Source of the DNA: Coriobacteriaceae bacterium
GTDB taxonomy: Bacteria > Actinomycetota > Coriobacteriia > Coriobacteriales > Atopobiaceae
Direction: 5' to 3'
DNA: 64,000 bases
Assembly: GCA_004557505.1 (NCBI GenBank)
Contig: SFGZ01000009.1
Coordinates: 121,745 to 185,744, forward strand
Shown: positions 26,433-33,811 of the stretch, in pieces
How positions within the stretch are numbered: the stretch's first letter is position 1
Layout of the letters: every line of letters starts with the position of its first letter
Notes under the pieces: model-generated
What the model was told of the DNA's origin: nothing
Seen by the model: only the letters and a program-made list of their open reading frames with translations
The model's database searches: none
Translations under genes and position numbers: made by a program

Positions 26433-27251
26433 ATGGATGCTTTCGAGCAGATGAGACTGCACGCCGAGGATCTGACGCCCACCGAGCGAAAGGTGCTGGA
26501 CGCCGTCATGGATAACCCCGAGGGAATCCTCCAAAGCACGACGACGATGGCCGCCCAGCACATCGGCGTCTCCCAGAGTGCCGTAAGCCGCTTCTGCCAG
26601 AAGGTTGGCTATGAGAACTTCGGCGATTTTAGGATGAACCTCTTGCTCTCGCTCTCGAGCAGCACCCCCACGTCGGGCCCAAGGGAGAGTCAGGAGGCGA
26701 TCGACTATCTCTGCGACATGATGAGGGCCACGAGCGGCGCCCTCGACAAGGACGTCGTCGCCAACCTGACGGAGCGGATACTCTCGTCCAAGGCCGTCTA
26801 CACTGCCGGTGCCGGGCTGAGCTCGCCCCCCGCCCTCATGCTCTCCATGGAGTTGCTCAAGTACGAGATCCCCTGCTACTGCATGCCAAGCGGGCAGGAG
26901 ATGATCTATATGCACGTCGCGAGCCCCGATGACTTGATCGTGATCTTCTCGTCGAAGAACGACACGCAGCGGGTGCTGCTCAACGTCATACAGGAGATGT
27001 CGGCACAGAGGCGGCCCCACACCGTCATGATCTCCCACACGGCCGCGCACCCCCTTCGGAAGGCGGCAGACGAGTTCATCCTCCTCCCCACCTGGCAGAC
27101 CGAGCGATACCCCGTCTACATCGAGCCCATGACCTCGATGCTTGCGTTCTGTAGCATCCTCATGGTGGAGGTGTCAAGGCGGACGGGGTCAGACCCAGAG
27201 ATGCTGCCCTCCATCGTGAACGGCAGAAGAAGGCGCACCCAGCGAGGCTGA
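26433..27251 (+). CDS. RpiR-family transcriptional regulator of the PTS operon
   Basis: A 272-residue regulator: N-terminal RpiR helix-turn-helix (residues ~1-75, with MAAQHIGVSQSAVSRFCQKVG) and a C-terminal SIS phosphosugar-binding domain (~110-240, AVYTAGAGLSSPPALMLSMELL). The start at 26433 was chosen for the CTGGAG sequence upstream; an ATG at 26400 lies inside the palindrome and has no Shine-Dalgarno. It diverges from the IIB gene, so it most likely controls the PTS/btpA operon and itself through the palindrome at 26396. The ligand is probably the phosphosugar made by the PTS (inference). Confidence 0.88.
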   Translation: MDAFEQMRLHAEDLTPTERKVLDAVMDNPEGILQSTTTMAAQHIGVSQSAVSRFCQKVGYENFGDFRMNLLLSLSSSTPTSGPRESQEAIDYLCDMMRATSGALDKDVVANLTERILSSKAVYTAGAGLSSPPALMLSMELLKYEIPCYCMPSGQEMIYMHVASPDDLIVIFSSKNDTQRVLLNVIQEMSAQRRPHTVMISHTAAHPLRKAADEFILLPTWQTERYPVYIEPMTSMLAFCSILMVEVSRRTGSDPEMLPSIVNGRRRRTQRG

Positions 27252-27326
27252 TACGCCACGCCTCCCCACGAGCGGGGCGCGTATGCATGGCGCGGGTGCG
27301 CGGCACCTCCCAAATGGCCGCGGCGC

Positions 27327-27355
27327 TTGACATCCCACGCGGGCCCCGGTAGTCT
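27327..27355 (+). promoter_or_regulatory. Promoter of the zinc operon
   Basis: TTGACA (27327-27332), a 17-nt spacer and TAGTCT (27350-27355). The -35 is consensus and the -10 weak. The Zur-type operator begins 2 nt downstream and would cover the start of transcription. Confidence 0.65.
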
Positions 27356-27357
27356 CA

Positions 27358-27384
27358 ATTTGAAATTGAACTTTAATTTCAAAT
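27358..27384. promoter_or_regulatory. Fur/Zur-type operator
   Basis: ATTTGAAATT-N7-AATTTCAAAT is a perfect 10-bp inverted repeat in an otherwise GC-rich region, 55 nt upstream of the Fur-family gene. The AT-rich TGAAAT...ATTTCA form is typical of Fur/Zur boxes. Confidence 0.8.
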
Positions 27385-27438
27385 AGCGCCGACGGCCTCA
27401 AGCCGCGGCGCGGCCGGATTGCGGAACGGGGGACACAC

Positions 27439-27864
27439 GTGGCCACCAGGGGCACCTACAACACGCGCCAGCGCCAGGCGATCCTCGACTACCTCGACGT
27501 ACACACCGATCGCTACGCAAGCGTCGACTGCGTGTTCGAGGCACTGAGGTCGCAGGGGGTCGAGATTGGGCGCTCGACCATATACCGCACCCTCGAGACG
27601 CTCGCAGGCGAGGGCATGGCGTCGAAGGTCGTCGCCCCTCGCGGAGAGGTCGCCCTCTATCGCCTGGTAAACCGGGACGAGGAAAACGCGGGCCAGCTGG
27701 TCTGCGTGGAGTGTGGGCGCGTCTCGACCATCGGCTGCGCTGCCTTTCAGGAGTTTTCCCACCACGTGAGCACGGAGCACGGATTTGCCATCGACCTGTC
27801 GCGAACCGTGCTCTACGGGCGCTGCCCCCTCTGCGCGAAAGGGAAGGTCGCCGCCCATGCGTGA
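27439..27864 (+). CDS. zur: Fur-family metalloregulator, probably Zur
   Basis: A 141-residue Fur-family protein. Winged helix at residues ~1-85 (NTRQRQAILDYLD; SVDCVFEALRSQGVEIGRST and then IYRTLETLAGEG), dimerisation and metal domain from ~86. Two Cys pairs, CVEC and CPLC, form the structural zinc site, and HHVSTEHGF supplies His ligands. It starts with GTG (27439) behind ACGGGGGA. It is the first gene of a zinc-transporter operon and sits behind a matching palindrome, so it likely represses the operon when zinc is sufficient. PerR or Fur cannot be excluded from sequence alone; context favours Zur. Confidence 0.85.
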   Translation: MATRGTYNTRQRQAILDYLDVHTDRYASVDCVFEALRSQGVEIGRSTIYRTLETLAGEGMASKVVAPRGEVALYRLVNRDEENAGQLVCVECGRVSTIGCAAFQEFSHHVSTEHGFAIDLSRTVLYGRCPLCAKGKVAAHA

Positions 27865-28207
27865 GCCCTTGCGCCAATCCACGCGCCGGCCCGCGCGCCA
27901 CAGGGCGTGCCATGGGGCCGCCCCCGGGGCGGTCGCGCTCGCGCTGGCGGTCCTCCTCGCCGTGGGGACGTTTCTCTCGGCGGTGGCTCTTGGCAGGGAG
28001 GTCCACCACCGGTGTACGGGCGATGACTGCCCGGTCTGCCAGCTCATGGCGGGTGCCGCAAAGGCTGCTGGCCGCAGCTCGACGCCCGTGCCGCAGCCGC
28101 CGCGCATCCCCTCCGCACGCCTTGGAGCGGTGTCGGCCACACCCCTCACCGGCGTTGTCCTGGTCGCTTCCTCCCCCGTCTCTCTGGGGGTGCGCCTCGA
28201 CATCTGA
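27857..28207 (+). CDS. Small membrane protein with a CxGxxCxxC motif, zinc-operon linked
   Basis: A 116-residue protein whose ATG overlaps the regulator stop by 8 nt, implying translational coupling. Arg-rich N-terminus, one membrane segment (~26-46), then the motif HHRCTGDDCPVCQLMAGA, a possible zinc or copper site on the outer face, then a proline-rich stretch and a second hydrophobic segment near the C-terminus. Similar short HxCxGxxCxxC proteins accompany metal transporters in other Gram-positives. A role in zinc handling or sensing at the membrane is inference. Confidence 0.7.
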   Translation: MREPLRQSTRRPARHRACHGAAPGAVALALAVLLAVGTFLSAVALGREVHHRCTGDDCPVCQLMAGAAKAAGRSSTPVPQPPRIPSARLGAVSATPLTGVVLVASSPVSLGVRLDI

Positions 28208-28273
28208 TGGGTGCGGCCTGCCTCATATCGCACCCCGCACAGCTGATCAGACAAAAGACCAGGAGACAATCCC

Positions 28274-29263
28274 ATGGATAACCACATGACCCCGCACCGC
28301 AGCCCCATGATGGGGCGGCGCACCCTTCTCGGCCTTCTCGCCATCTCGGCCGGGACGGCCCTCGCAGGCTGCTCGAACGCCGCCAGCGGCAACGGAGGCG
28401 GCACCCCTGCGCAGGCAGATGGCACGGGCGCCGCATCCGCGCTCTCGATCTGCGCGAGCTTCTATCCCATGTTCGACTTCGCGAGCAAGGTGGCCGGCGA
28501 CCGGGCGACCGTCACCTGCCTGGTGCCCGCCGGGACCGAGCCGCATGACTGGGAGCCCTCGACCACGGACATCCGTGCCATCACCACCTGCGACATGCTC
28601 GTCTACAACGGTGCGGGCATGGAGCACTGGATCAAGGACGTGACGGACGGCCTCTCGGGCGAGAAGCCCGTCCTCGTGTGCGCAAGCGATGGGCTCGATC
28701 TGCGCGAGCTACCCGAAGGCGAGGCGGAGGAGGGCGAGGCCGGCACCGACCCACACGTATGGCTCTCGCCGAGAAATGCCAGGCACGAGCTTCAGGTCAT
28801 ACGCGACGCCCTCGTGTCGCTCGACCCAGATGGGCGCGAGACGTACGACGCGAACTACGAGCGCTGGGCGGCGGAGCTCGAGAAGCTCGACGCCGAGTTC
28901 ACGGACGGGCTTGCGGACCTTTCGAGCAGGAACCTCGTGGTGTCCCACGAGGCGTTTGGCTATCTCTGCGACGCCTATGGGCTTACGCAGGTCGCGATTG
29001 CCGGAATCGACGCCGAGGGCGAGCCAAACGCCCAGCAGATGGCCGAGATAGCCCAGTTTGTGCGCGAAAACAACGTGAAGACGATCTTCTCCGAGGAGCT
29101 TGTGAGCCCAAAGGTCGCCCAGGCCATCGCAAGCGAGACCGGAGCCACGGTCGAGGAGCTCAACCCGCTCGAGGGCCTCTCCGACGAGGAGATCGCCGAC
29201 GGCGAGGACTACCTCTCCGTGATGCGAAAGAACCTCGGGGCGATGAGGGGGGCGCTGGCGTGA
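28274..29263 (+). CDS. znuA: Zinc ABC transporter substrate-binding lipoprotein
   Basis: A 329-residue cluster A-I metal-binding protein. Signal peptide with MGRRTLLGLLAIS and lipobox LAGC (~Cys37), so it is membrane anchored. Metal ligands expected from the family are visible: His in GTEPHDWEPS, His in DPHVWLSP, His in VVSHEAFGYL and Glu/Asp in the last lobe (IFSEELVSPK). The usual His-rich loop is replaced by an acidic one (EGEAEEGEAGTD). AGGAGA precedes the ATG. Its stop overlaps the GTG of the ATPase gene. It delivers zinc (possibly manganese) to the ZnuBC pump. Confidence 0.9.
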   Translation: MDNHMTPHRSPMMGRRTLLGLLAISAGTALAGCSNAASGNGGGTPAQADGTGAASALSICASFYPMFDFASKVAGDRATVTCLVPAGTEPHDWEPSTTDIRAITTCDMLVYNGAGMEHWIKDVTDGLSGEKPVLVCASDGLDLRELPEGEAEEGEAGTDPHVWLSPRNARHELQVIRDALVSLDPDGRETYDANYERWAAELEKLDAEFTDGLADLSSRNLVVSHEAFGYLCDAYGLTQVAIAGIDAEGEPNAQQMAEIAQFVRENNVKTIFSEELVSPKVAQAIASETGATVEELNPLEGLSDEEIADGEDYLSVMRKNLGAMRGALA

Positions 29264-29967
29264 CGGCTGCGGGACCCGAAGCGCCCGAACGCCCCGCACC
29301 GCCGGTCGACCTCTCGAACGTGCGCTTTTCCTACGGCCGCGAGGAGGTTCTTCACGGCATCGACCTGGTCGTCGGTGCAGGGGAGATCTGCTCCGTCGTG
29401 GGCGACAACGGCGCCGGGAAGTCGACCATCGCGCGCCTCGCCGTGGGCGAGCTCAAGCCCACGGCGGGCACCGTTCGCCTCTTTGGCGAGAACCCCACGC
29501 GCTTTGGCCGATGGGACCTCGTGGGCTACGTCCCGCAGCTTCCCCCGGAGGCCGTCTCGCGCTTCCCCGCCACCGCGCTCGAGCTCGTCAGCGCCTTCCA
29601 GAGTGCGGGCGCGCGGGGCCGGCGGCCCTCGCGCGCAGAGCGGCGTGCGCAGAGCCTCGACGCGCTGGGCCAGGTGGGAATGGACGCGCATGCCACAAGG
29701 ATGGTAAGCGAGCTCTCGGGCGGGCAGCTCCAGCGCGTGCGGCTTGCGTGCGCGCTGGTGAGCGGCCCGGAGCTTCTCGTCCTGGACGAACCAACAAACG
29801 GGCTCGACCGCGAGAGCCGCGAGGCGCTCTGCTCCCTGGTGGCCGCCGCCCACGCCAAGCGAGGGCTGGCGGTGCTCCTCGTCACGCACGACCAGCGAAC
29901 CCTGGCGCGCCTTGGGGGAAGCGTCCTTCTTGTGGAGGACGGCCGTGTCGTGAGGAAGGGGGCCTAG
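29260..29967 (+). CDS. znuC: Zinc ABC transporter ATP-binding protein
   Basis: A 235-residue ABC ATPase with Walker A GDNGAGKST, Q-loop YVPQLPP, signature LSGGQLQR, Walker B LLVLDEPTNGLD and the switch His in LLVTHD. The start is GTG at 29260, whose last bases form the znuA stop (GTGA overlap), a sign of coupled translation. It energises zinc import with the next gene. Confidence 0.92.
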   Translation: MTAAGPEAPERPAPPVDLSNVRFSYGREEVLHGIDLVVGAGEICSVVGDNGAGKSTIARLAVGELKPTAGTVRLFGENPTRFGRWDLVGYVPQLPPEAVSRFPATALELVSAFQSAGARGRRPSRAERRAQSLDALGQVGMDAHATRMVSELSGGQLQRVRLACALVSGPELLVLDEPTNGLDRESREALCSLVAAAHAKRGLAVLLVTHDQRTLARLGGSVLLVEDGRVVRKGA

Positions 29968-29970
29968 GGC

Positions 29971-30768
29971 ATGCTCGAGTACGCATTCATGCAGCGCGGG
30001 CTTCTCGCCGGGCTGCTCCTTGGCACCGTCATCCCCCTGGTGGGCATGACGGTTGTCCAGCGCAGGCTTTCCCTGATAGGGGACGCCCTGTCCCATGCGT
30101 CGCTGGCGGGCGTCGCCGCAGGCCTGGTGGGTGGGGTGAGCCCCGTCGCCGGGGCCATCGTGGCGTGCCTTGTGGGGGCACTCTGCATCGAGGGCGTGCG
30201 CAGGAGGCTCAAGGAGCAGTCCGAGCTCGCCGTGGCCGTCATCCTGGCGGCGGGAGTGGGCGCCGCGGGCGTGCTCTCGGGCTTCGTGCCAAACGCCTCG
30301 AGCCTCAACAGCTACATGTTCGGCAGCATTCTCACCATGTCGGACGGCGAGGTTATCACTATCGTCGCGGTTTGCGCGGTAGCCATGGCCTTCAGCGTCG
30401 CCCTGCGCAGGAGCCTCTTCCTCATGTCCTTCGACGAACGGCAGGCACGTACCGCAGGCGTGGCCGTGAGCGCGGTCAACCTTGCCTTCATGGTTGTTGT
30501 CGCCCTGGTGGTGGCCGTGGCGTCGCGCACGGTGGGCTCGCTAATCGTCTCATCGATGATGGTGGTCCCCGTTGCCTGCGGCCTCGAGCTGGCGCGCAGC
30601 TGGCGGCAGGCGTGCCTGCTCTCGAGCCTCGCCGGCGTAGTTGCCAGCGCGCTTGGCCTTGTCGCCTCGTATTACCTGGGCCTGAGGCCGGGCGGCACGA
30701 TAGTCCTGGCGGCCATTGCGCTCTTGCTGCTGGCGTTCGTCGTCAGGCGGCTGGCGAGAGGGGCGTGA
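29971..30768 (+). CDS. znuB: Zinc ABC transporter permease
   Basis: A 265-residue ABC-3 type permease with about eight membrane segments. Family pieces: GTVIPLVGMTVVQRRLSLIG near the N-terminus, the coupling segment DALSHASLAGVA, and the VVPVACGLELARSW region. It starts 3 nt after the ATPase stop. A hairpin at 30796-30826 ends the operon. Confidence 0.92.
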   Translation: MLEYAFMQRGLLAGLLLGTVIPLVGMTVVQRRLSLIGDALSHASLAGVAAGLVGGVSPVAGAIVACLVGALCIEGVRRRLKEQSELAVAVILAAGVGAAGVLSGFVPNASSLNSYMFGSILTMSDGEVITIVAVCAVAMAFSVALRRSLFLMSFDERQARTAGVAVSAVNLAFMVVVALVVAVASRTVGSLIVSSMMVVPVACGLELARSWRQACLLSSLAGVVASALGLVASYYLGLRPGGTIVLAAIALLLLAFVVRRLARGA

Positions 30769-30795
30769 GGTCGCGCCCCGGCCGTCGGCAGGCAG

Positions 30796-30826
30796 GCCGG
30801 TCACCGCGCCTCGGCGGCTGACCGGC
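30796..30826. terminator. Bidirectional terminator after znuB
   Basis: GCCGGTCA pairs with TGACCGGC around a 15-nt GC-rich loop, between the convergent znuB and LysR-type genes. Confidence 0.6.
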
Positions 30827-30834
30827 GGCGGCGC

Positions 30835-31692
30835 TCACAGGTACTCGAGGAAGCGGCGCGCGGCTCGCGGAAGGGCGCCCTCGCGATAGACCACGCGGAT
30901 GTCGCGGTACGTGGCCGGCTCGAGCGGCTTGGCCACGATGGCGTAGGGGTTTCTCCGCAGGATGAGCGCCGGCAGGATCGAGAGGCCCAGGCCGCTCTCG
31001 ACCATCGACATGATGGCGTAGTCGTCCCAGGTTGAGAAGCGCGCGTTGGGCGAGAGGCCCGCGCGATCGAAGATGGGGGTTATCTCGTCGTCCTGACCGC
31101 GCTCGAGCACGATGAACGGCTCCTCGCAGAGCGCCGAGACGGGCACGGACGCCTCCCCCGCCAGCCGGTGACCCGCCGGGAGCACCGCCATGAGCTCGTC
31201 TCGCTCCACCATGCGCTCGGCAAGCCCAGGATAGCGCGGCCCCTGCGGCAGGAAGCCAAAGTCCACGCGACCGGAGGCCACCCAGCCGTCTATCTCGGTG
31301 TAGTCTCCCATGAGCAGCTCGTACTCGATGGCCGGGCAGTCCTTCTGGAAGCGGCCGATGACCTTGGGCAGGATGTGCGTGGCCACCGACGAGAAGGTGC
31401 CTATGCGGATGCTGCCCGCAGCAAGCCCGTTGAGGTCGTCTATCTGCGACTCGAGGCGGCGGTAGTCGTCGCACACGCCCTCCACGAAGGGCAGCACCGC
31501 GCGGCCCTCGCTGGTGAGCGTGACGCCCGCGCGGCTGCGCTCGAGAAGCGTCATGCCCCAGTCACGCTCGAGGTCGGCGATCATGCGGCTCACGCCGGAT
31601 TGCGTGTACGAGAGCGAGCGGGCGGCGCGCGTGAAGCTCCCCGTGCGCACGGTCTCGACAAACGCCTGATATTTCTGGATGTTTGCGTCCAT
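30835..31692 (-). CDS. LysR-family transcriptional regulator
   Basis: A 285-residue LysR regulator: winged helix at residues ~1-60 (FVETVRTGSFTRAARSLSYT then QSGVSRMIADLE) and a two-lobe effector domain from ~90. The ATG at 31692 has GAGAGGG upstream; the upstream open frame has no such signal. It diverges from a DMT exporter with two palindromes in the 152-nt gap, the usual layout for a LysR protein controlling its neighbour. The inducer is unknown. Confidence 0.88.
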   Translation of the reverse strand: MDANIQKYQAFVETVRTGSFTRAARSLSYTQSGVSRMIADLERDWGMTLLERSRAGVTLTSEGRAVLPFVEGVCDDYRRLESQIDDLNGLAAGSIRIGTFSSVATHILPKVIGRFQKDCPAIEYELLMGDYTEIDGWVASGRVDFGFLPQGPRYPGLAERMVERDELMAVLPAGHRLAGEASVPVSALCEEPFIVLERGQDDEITPIFDRAGLSPNARFSTWDDYAIMSMVESGLGLSILPALILRRNPYAIVAKPLEPATYRDIRVVYREGALPRAARRFLEYL

Positions 31693-31739
31693 GGGACCCT
31701 CTCGCTGAACACGGCGGGGCGCGCGTGGCGCCGACGCCA

Positions 31740-31807
31740 GATGCATGATGATTTCTCATGCATCCCATGATAAACATTCGCTTTTCTCAGCATACGCATT
31801 CTGAGAA
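31740..31807. promoter_or_regulatory. Two palindromes in the LysR/EamA divergent region
   Basis: GATGCATGA-N7-TCATGCATC (31740-31764) is a perfect 9-bp inverted repeat; TTCTCAG-N10-CTGAGAA (31784-31807) is a perfect 7-bp one. Both are plausible LysR binding sites, the first nearer lysR, the second nearer the exporter. Confidence 0.6.
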
Positions 31808-31844
31808 GGTGTTTGGGGAAATTGGGGTGCCCGGGAGGTCATGC

Positions 31845-32768
31845 ATGTCGCACGCATCGAGGAAGTACCTGCTGTCGTTGCTTGTCTTCGGCTCGAACGG
31901 CATCGTTGCCAGCCAGATCTCGCTTCCCAGCTGGCAGATCGTCCTGCTCCGCACCCTGCTTGGCGGCGCGCTGCTCGCCCTCTTGGTTTTGGGTGCCCGC
32001 AAGCGCCCCGCGTTTCTCGACCACCCACGCGACGCCGCCCGCCTTGCCGCTTCCGGCGCGGCCCTGGGTGTGGGCTGGGTCTTCCTCTTCGAGGCATACC
32101 AGCTCATCGGCGTGGGCATCGCCTCTCTCGCCTACTATTGCGGACCCGTCATCGTGATGGCGCTCTCGCCCACCCTCTTTCACGAACGGCTCACCGCCGC
32201 CAAGCTGTTGGGCTTTGCCGCTGTCGTCTGCGGGGCGTTTCTCGTGGTGGCGCAGGGACAGGGCGCGGCGCCCTCGCCGTTGGGGCTTGTGTGTGGCGGC
32301 ATGTCGGCAGTTATGTACGCGGTGATGGTCATCTGCAGCAAGCGCGCGTCCGACGCCATAGTCGGCATCGAGGCCTCGGCCATCCAGCTGGTCGCAAGCT
32401 TTGCCGCAGTTGCCGTGTTCGCGCTTGTCGCCCACGGCTCCGAGCTGGCTGTGCCCCTCTCGGCAAACTGGCCCGCCATTCTCTGCCTGGGCCTCGTGAA
32501 CACGGGCCTTGGCTGCTACCTGTACTTCTCCGCGATGGGGCAGCTGCCCGTGCAGCGCGTCTCGGTGTGGGGCTACCTCGAGCCGCTCTCGGCCGTGATC
32601 CTCTCGGCGCTCATCCTGGGCGAGGCGCTGACGCCTGCAAACGTTGCCGGTACGGCGTTTATCCTGGGCGGCGCCATCTTCTGCGAGGTCGCTGGGGGCC
32701 GACCGCGCAAGGTGAGGGTCGGCCGGCGCCTTGCGGGCAGCCGCTCGGCCGGAAACCTCGCTGCGTAG
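31845..32768 (+). CDS. EamA/DMT-family transporter
   Basis: A 307-residue membrane protein with about ten hydrophobic segments arranged as two EamA repeats (first ending near residue 135, second with LGLVNTGLGCYLYFSAMGQL and LSALILGEALTP). Likely exports a small metabolite or drug. The ATG at 31845 is 6 nt after GGGAGG. It is divergent from the LysR gene. An overlapping open frame starting at 31841 is a shadow rich in Arg and His. Confidence 0.88.
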   Translation: MSHASRKYLLSLLVFGSNGIVASQISLPSWQIVLLRTLLGGALLALLVLGARKRPAFLDHPRDAARLAASGAALGVGWVFLFEAYQLIGVGIASLAYYCGPVIVMALSPTLFHERLTAAKLLGFAAVVCGAFLVVAQGQGAAPSPLGLVCGGMSAVMYAVMVICSKRASDAIVGIEASAIQLVASFAAVAVFALVAHGSELAVPLSANWPAILCLGLVNTGLGCYLYFSAMGQLPVQRVSVWGYLEPLSAVILSALILGEALTPANVAGTAFILGGAIFCEVAGGRPRKVRVGRRLAGSRSAGNLAA

Positions 32769-32881
32769 CCGCCGCGCCGACGGCCACGCGCCTCTCAGCG
32801 CAGTTTATCGCCTTTTCTTAAACGGACCTGAGATTTGCCCAGTTGCCCCCAGGCCGTTTTAAGAGAAGGAGATATCCTCCG

Positions 32882-33217
32882 ATGCGGGAAGGAAGGCGCA
32901 TACCAACAAACAGTGAGGGGCACCAGCAAGAGCATGCCGACAAGAGCGAGGGGACCGCAATGGGGCTTGGGACAGAGGGGCGGACGCACGCCGAGAGGGG
33001 CGAGTCACCCTCGCCTGCCCCCGGGCCGGCGCACACGCACGAGCCGTCGCGCCTCGCCCGCCTGGCGGCCAATGTCGGGCGTGTCGATGGGCGCACCCTT
33101 GTCTACGTGCTGCTCATCATTGCAGCCTGTGCCGTGGCCATAGTTGCCATCGCCATCGTGTCGCAAGGACTGGTTGTGCCTCCCTCCGCAGCCGGCTCTC
33201 TCGCCGGGCGCCATTAG
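32882..33217 (+). CDS. Small single-pass membrane protein, unknown
   Basis: A 111-residue protein: a hydrophilic, charged N-terminal 65 residues, then one membrane helix (~73-95, VYVLLIIAACAVAIVAIAIV) and a short tail. AAGGAG lies 9-10 nt upstream of the ATG. No family recognised. It is convergent with the next membrane protein gene. Confidence 0.55.
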   Translation: MREGRRIPTNSEGHQQEHADKSEGTAMGLGTEGRTHAERGESPSPAPGPAHTHEPSRLARLAANVGRVDGRTLVYVLLIIAACAVAIVAIAIVSQGLVVPPSAAGSLAGRH

Positions 33218-33274
33218 CCAACGGCGCCCACAAAGGACCAGGGGCCAGGGGCCAGAGGACAGCCTGCTCAGCCG

Positions 33275-33637
33275 CTATCCAAGCAGCCCACTGACGGCCA
33301 GCACCGCGAGAAGCGCCGCCACGGCCACCGCGACAATCGCCGCCACCCTCATCATGTCACGCCGCGCCTGCTTGCGGCGGCGCCTCGCATAGACCCGCGC
33401 CTCGGCATCACGCGCGTCCACCGCACCGTAGCCGCCCGTCTCGTACGGAGACGTCGCAGAGCCACGCTCGATAGGAGCCGCGCCTCGCGCGGCGGGCGGC
33501 GCGGGGGGCGCGCCTGCAACGCGACGCCCGCCATCACGACCTGCCGTATTGCCATCGTGGCGCGACGCCGTGGGGGGCACTCGTATGGCCCCCGAGGCCG
33601 CATGCGCGCTCTTTGGTTTGCTGTCGAACAGTGCCAT
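33275..33637 (-). CDS. Small membrane protein related in layout to the adjacent deacetylase N-terminus
   Basis: A 120-residue protein with a disordered Ala/Gly/Arg/Pro-rich N-terminal 85 residues, then a basic helix (ARVYARRRRKQARRDMMRVA) leading into one C-terminal membrane segment. The neighbouring polysaccharide deacetylase has the same order before its membrane segment (ARAYADRRRKEQRSHAAR). GGGGGACTCTC precedes the ATG at 33637; the start farther upstream lacks a signal. Function unknown. Confidence 0.55.
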   Translation of the reverse strand: MALFDSKPKSAHAASGAIRVPPTASRHDGNTAGRDGGRRVAGAPPAPPAARGAAPIERGSATSPYETGGYGAVDARDAEARVYARRRRKQARRDMMRVAAIVAVAVAALLAVLAVSGLLG

Positions 33638-33811
33638 GAGAGTCCCCCGCCCCACAGGGGCAGCTGCCCCCCGAGATAGATCACGCCGAGATGGGCGTGC
33701 CGCCTGCACTCTGATGATACCGACGCGCGGCACGCGCGCAAGCCGCCACGCAACTTCCGATGCGCTGGCACGTAGCCTGAGAAGCCCGCAGGCATGCCGG
33801 AGCCGTGCGCC

